Assembly: GCF_014648995.1 (NCBI RefSeq)
Contig: NZ_BMSE01000001.1
Span: 744,001-808,000, forward strand
DNA: 64,000 nucleotides
Origin: Streptomyces massasporeus
GTDB taxonomy: Bacteria > Actinomycetota > Actinomycetes > Streptomycetales > Streptomycetaceae
Reading direction: 5' to 3'
Shown here: piece after piece, positions 61,633 to 64,000 of the stretch
How the letters are laid out: each line of letters begins with the position of its first letter
Position numbering within the stretch: position 1 is the stretch's first letter
Position numbers and translations under genes: made by a program
The notes under the pieces: model-generated
The model's input: only the letters and a program-made list of their open reading frames with translations
Databases searched by the model: none
Told to the model about the DNA's origin: nothing

Positions 61633-63159
61633 TCAGCGACGCGTCCCGGTGCCCACCAGGGCCCGCTCGTAGGGGTCGAGCACAACGCCCCGGACCTTGG
61701 CGGAGACGCCGGCGACGATCTGCTGGTGGGCCAGCGGCACGACCGCGTCCGTGCCGAGGATCGCGGCCTCGGCGGCCATGGCGGCGTCCTGCCGCTCACC
61801 GGTGCCGTCGGTCCTGACGGCCTCCGCGACGGCCCGGTCGACCTTCTCGTCGCACAGTCGGGCCAGGTTGTAGCCGCCGTCGCAGGTGTAGTCGCTGCCG
61901 AGGACACCGACGGGGTCGCCGGTGTCCAGGAGGCTGTTGCGGGCGCCGATGAACGCGTCGAACTTCCCGGCGAGCGCGTCGCTCTCCAGTCGTGAGTACT
62001 CGCGCACCTCCAGCTTCACCGTGAAGCCCGCCTTCTGGAGCTGCTGTTGCACGACCTGGGCGACCTCGGGGAGTTCGGGCCGGTTGTCGTAGGTCGCGAG
62101 GGTGATCGACGCACTGTCGGGCCGGGCGGCCTTCGCGCGCCCGGCCGGCTTCACACGCTTGCTCTCGGCCCAGGTGACGGCGGGTCCGAAGATGCCGGCG
62201 CCCGGGTCGGCGTAGCCCTCGAAGACGCCCTTGACGAGGGCGGAGGAGTCGATCGCCGTGCGGGCGGCGGCGCGCAGCGCCGGGTCCTTGAAGGGCCCGG
62301 TCCGCGTGTTGAGCTGCAGGCTGGTGGTGCGGGTGGTGCCGGCTTCCTTGAGGGTGGGCTTGTCGAGTGTGGTGGCCTGGGCGGCGGGGATCGCCTCGGC
62401 GATGTCGACGTCGCCGGTGCGGACGGCGTTGGCGCGTGCGGTGCCGTCCTTGACGAAGCGCGCGTCGATGCCGGAGGCGTGGGCAAGGCCGCCCCAGTAG
62501 TCGTCATGGCGGTCGAGCGTGGCGGAACCGCCGCCGTTGACCTTGGTGATCTCGAAGGGCCCGGTGGCGGTGCCGAGGGGTGTGGGGGCGCCCGGGCGCC
62601 CGCCCTTCTTGCCGTACGCCTTCGGGGAGAGGATCGCCAGGCTCGGACCGGCCAGGCGCATGGGCAGGACGGGGTCGGGCGCGGCGGTGGTGACGCGGAC
62701 GCCGCTGTCGCCGTCGGGCTCGGCGCGGAGGGTGACTCCGGCGAGGGCGGTGGGAGCGGGCCGGGCCTTCGTGGCGTGGGTGAGCGCGGCGGCCACGGCG
62801 GCGGGGGTGACGTCCGTGCCGTCCTGGAAGGTGGCCTCGCGCAGGGTGAACCGCCAGGTGCGGTCGTCCTCCCGGCGCCAGGACCGGGCCAGCGCGGGGG
62901 CCGCGGCGCCGTTGGCGTCCAGGGCGGTCAGCCCCTCGGTGACGCCGAGCCGGCTGAGCAGCGTGGCGTCGGCTCCGTACGGCGAGAAGTTCTCGGCGGG
63001 CGGGAAGGCGAGGGCGACCCGCAGCCGCGGCCCCGACGGCCCGCCGCCCGCCGGCGACTCCCCGCCGGGAGAGGCGAAGCAGCCGGTCAGACACGGCACG
63101 AGGGCAAGGGCGGTGAGGAACCGGAGGCGGCTCTTGATGCTCTGAAGACGCACTTGCAC
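61633..63159 (-). CDS. peptide/nickel-type ABC substrate-binding lipoprotein
   Basis: A 508-residue family-5 solute-binding protein (DppA/OppA type). RLRFLTALALVPCLTGC ends in a lipobox, so it is lipid-anchored. ALARSWRREDDRTWRFTLRE and ATFQDGTDVTPAAVAAAL are the family signature near residues 85-125. GTG 63159 or GTG 63153 are both possible and neither has a ribosome binding site; the message may be leaderless (TATGCT sits just upstream). No permease or ATPase is adjacent, so it serves a transporter encoded elsewhere. Confidence 0.88.
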   Translation of the reverse strand: MQVRLQSIKSRLRFLTALALVPCLTGCFASPGGESPAGGGPSGPRLRVALAFPPAENFSPYGADATLLSRLGVTEGLTALDANGAAAPALARSWRREDDRTWRFTLREATFQDGTDVTPAAVAAALTHATKARPAPTALAGVTLRAEPDGDSGVRVTTAAPDPVLPMRLAGPSLAILSPKAYGKKGGRPGAPTPLGTATGPFEITKVNGGGSATLDRHDDYWGGLAHASGIDARFVKDGTARANAVRTGDVDIAEAIPAAQATTLDKPTLKEAGTTRTTSLQLNTRTGPFKDPALRAAARTAIDSSALVKGVFEGYADPGAGIFGPAVTWAESKRVKPAGRAKAARPDSASITLATYDNRPELPEVAQVVQQQLQKAGFTVKLEVREYSRLESDALAGKFDAFIGARNSLLDTGDPVGVLGSDYTCDGGYNLARLCDEKVDRAVAEAVRTDGTGERQDAAMAAEAAILGTDAVVPLAHQQIVAGVSAKVRGVVLDPYERALVGTGTRR

Positions 63160-63241
63160 AGCATAGGCATCAAGTGGAACACGCCGTTCAACCGGGTGAT
63201 CCACCCGAAAGGGCCACCAAATCCCATACGGAGTAAGCGAT

Positions 63242-63271
63242 TTGACACCGACATGGCGCACTCCCTAAACC
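63242..63271 (+). promoter_or_regulatory. promoter of the ParA/CooC-like ATPase gene
   Basis: TTGACA (63242-63247), an 18-bp spacer and TAAACC (63266-63271), about 40 bp before the GTG at 63311. The -35 is a perfect consensus. Confidence 0.55.
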
Positions 63272-63310
63272 TAAGTACATGACATCCATTTTCAAAAAGG
63301 TGGGGCGGTC

Positions 63311-64000
63311 GTGAGGATCGCGTTCGTCGGCAAGGGCGGCAGCGGCAAGACCACCCTGTCCGCACTCTTCTCCCGTCACCTGGCGCGCTCCGGCGCCCCG
63401 GTCCTCGCCATCGACGGCGACATCAACCAGCACCTGGCCGAGGCGCTCGGCGGCGAGGAGGTGCCCGCCCCTCCCCTGGGCACCCACGTGTCCGAGATCA
63501 AGAAATTCCTGCGGGGCGACAACCCCCGCATCACCTCCCCCGACGCGATGATCAAGACGACCCCGCCCGGCCGCGGTTCACGGCTCCTGCGTCCGCTCGG
63601 CGACGACGACCTGCACGCGCGGCACGTCGGCCGGGCGGGCGGCGTCCCCCTCATGGTGACGGGCGAGTTCGACGAGTCGGACCTGGGCGTGGCCTGCTAC
63701 CACTCCAAGCTGGGTGCGGTGGAGCTGTATCTGAGCCACCTGCTGGACGGCCCCGGCGAGTACGTCGTGGTCGACATGACAGCGGGCGCCGACGCCTTCG
63801 CCTCGGGCCTGTTCACCCGCTTCGACATCACGTTCCTGGTGGCCGAACCCACCCGCAAGGGAGTCTCGGTCTACCGCCAGTACCGCGACCACGCGGAACA
63901 GTTCGGAATCCGCATCGCGGTCGTAGGCAACAAGGTGACCTGCGAGGACGATCTGCTCTTCCTCAAGGAACAGGTGGGCGACGACCTCCTGACCCACCTG
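63311..64000 (+). CDS. ParA/CooC-like P-loop ATPase (N-terminal 230 residues, runs off window)
   Basis: The N-terminus IAFVGKGGSGKTTLSALFSR is a deviant Walker A of the MinD/ParA/CooC class, followed by the switch region VLAIDGDINQHLAEALGG and YVVVDMTAGADAFASGLFTR with the Walker B Asp. CooC members insert nickel and others handle protein partition or maturation; the target here is not evident. GTG start with AAGGTGGGG ahead. The C-terminus is outside the window. Confidence 0.85.
   Translation, partial: MRIAFVGKGGSGKTTLSALFSRHLARSGAPVLAIDGDINQHLAEALGGEEVPAPPLGTHVSEIKKFLRGDNPRITSPDAMIKTTPPGRGSRLLRPLGDDDLHARHVGRAGGVPLMVTGEFDESDLGVACYHSKLGAVELYLSHLLDGPGEYVVVDMTAGADAFASGLFTRFDITFLVAEPTRKGVSVYRQYRDHAEQFGIRIAVVGNKVTCEDDLLFLKEQVGDDLLTHL

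Overview
The window is high-GC actinobacterial DNA (most third codon positions G or C, frequent GTG/TTG starts, GGAGG-type ribosome binding sites, ATGA stop/start overlaps). Gene content and order point to Streptomyces. The right half resembles, from memory, the S. coelicolor SCO6645-SCO6663 neighbourhood: tkt-tal-zwf-opcA-pgi-gnd next to a second GTP cyclohydrolase II and a 6-pyruvoyltetrahydropterin synthase homologue. I see no rRNA, tRNA, CRISPR array, insertion sequence, phage gene or origin.

Left part, 1-17.7 kb: a glycan-utilisation locus. Leftward genes encode an alpha-L-fucosidase (cut by the window edge), a GH38 alpha-mannosidase, a GH4 glycosidase and a DeoR-type regulator. Rightward genes encode a PfkB sugar kinase, a lipoprotein sugar-binding protein with two ABC permeases (no ATPase), a phosphodiesterase, a GH2 beta-galactosidase, and two Tat-exported hydrolases (metallophosphatase-LamG and PHP). 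The mix of mannosidase, fucosidase, galactosidase and three phosphoesterase-like enzymes suggests a phosphorylated complex glycan as food.

17.7-26.5 kb: a PaaX regulator faces an acyl-CoA catabolic operon (SDR, amidohydrolase, acyl-CoA ligase, MaoC hydratase) controlled from a divergent promoter shared with a MarR regulator. Then come an MHS-type MFS transporter, a secreted alpha/beta hydrolase and an IclR regulator. 26.6-30.5 kb: a leftward four-gene oxidative operon (SRPBCC, phytoene-desaturase-like FAD enzyme, SDR, MpaB/DUF2236 oxygenase). 30.9-33.2 kb: a secreted GH16-CBM6 beta-glucanase behind two GAGAGCGCTCTC operators, and an AraC regulator.

33.4-42.4 kb: a tightly coupled pentose-phosphate operon (tkt, tal, zwf, opcA, pgi, gnd, histidine phosphatase) ending in a strong hairpin; it lacks 6-phosphogluconolactonase and has a short Gnd with an NAD-type fold. 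A beta-helix-like membrane protein follows. 43.9-48.9 kb: quinate/shikimate use (3-dehydroshikimate dehydratase fusion, shikimate dehydrogenase, TetR, MFS), with two related 24-bp palindromes. 49-53.1 kb: a VOC protein, a serine beta-lactamase-like hydrolase, and a two-gene fungal-type saccharopine pathway.

53.2-60.7 kb is the most interesting part. A GTP cyclohydrolase II carries the Tyr-to-Met change (Met120) that in the S. coelicolor paralogue stops the reaction at the formylated pyrimidine. It stands beside a creatininase-family amidohydrolase (the family of the archaeal deformylase ArfB), a pterin-synthase fold that has lost its zinc site and catalytic triad, a zinc-less MDR dehydrogenase, a GT4 glycosyltransferase, a methyltransferase, a flippase-like membrane protein and a CDP-alcohol phosphotransferase. 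I read this as an uncharacterised pathway from GTP to a modified pyrimidine or pterin, perhaps glycosylated and lipid-linked. The window ends with an HxlR/RidA pair, a peptide-type ABC binding lipoprotein and the start of a ParA/CooC-like ATPase.
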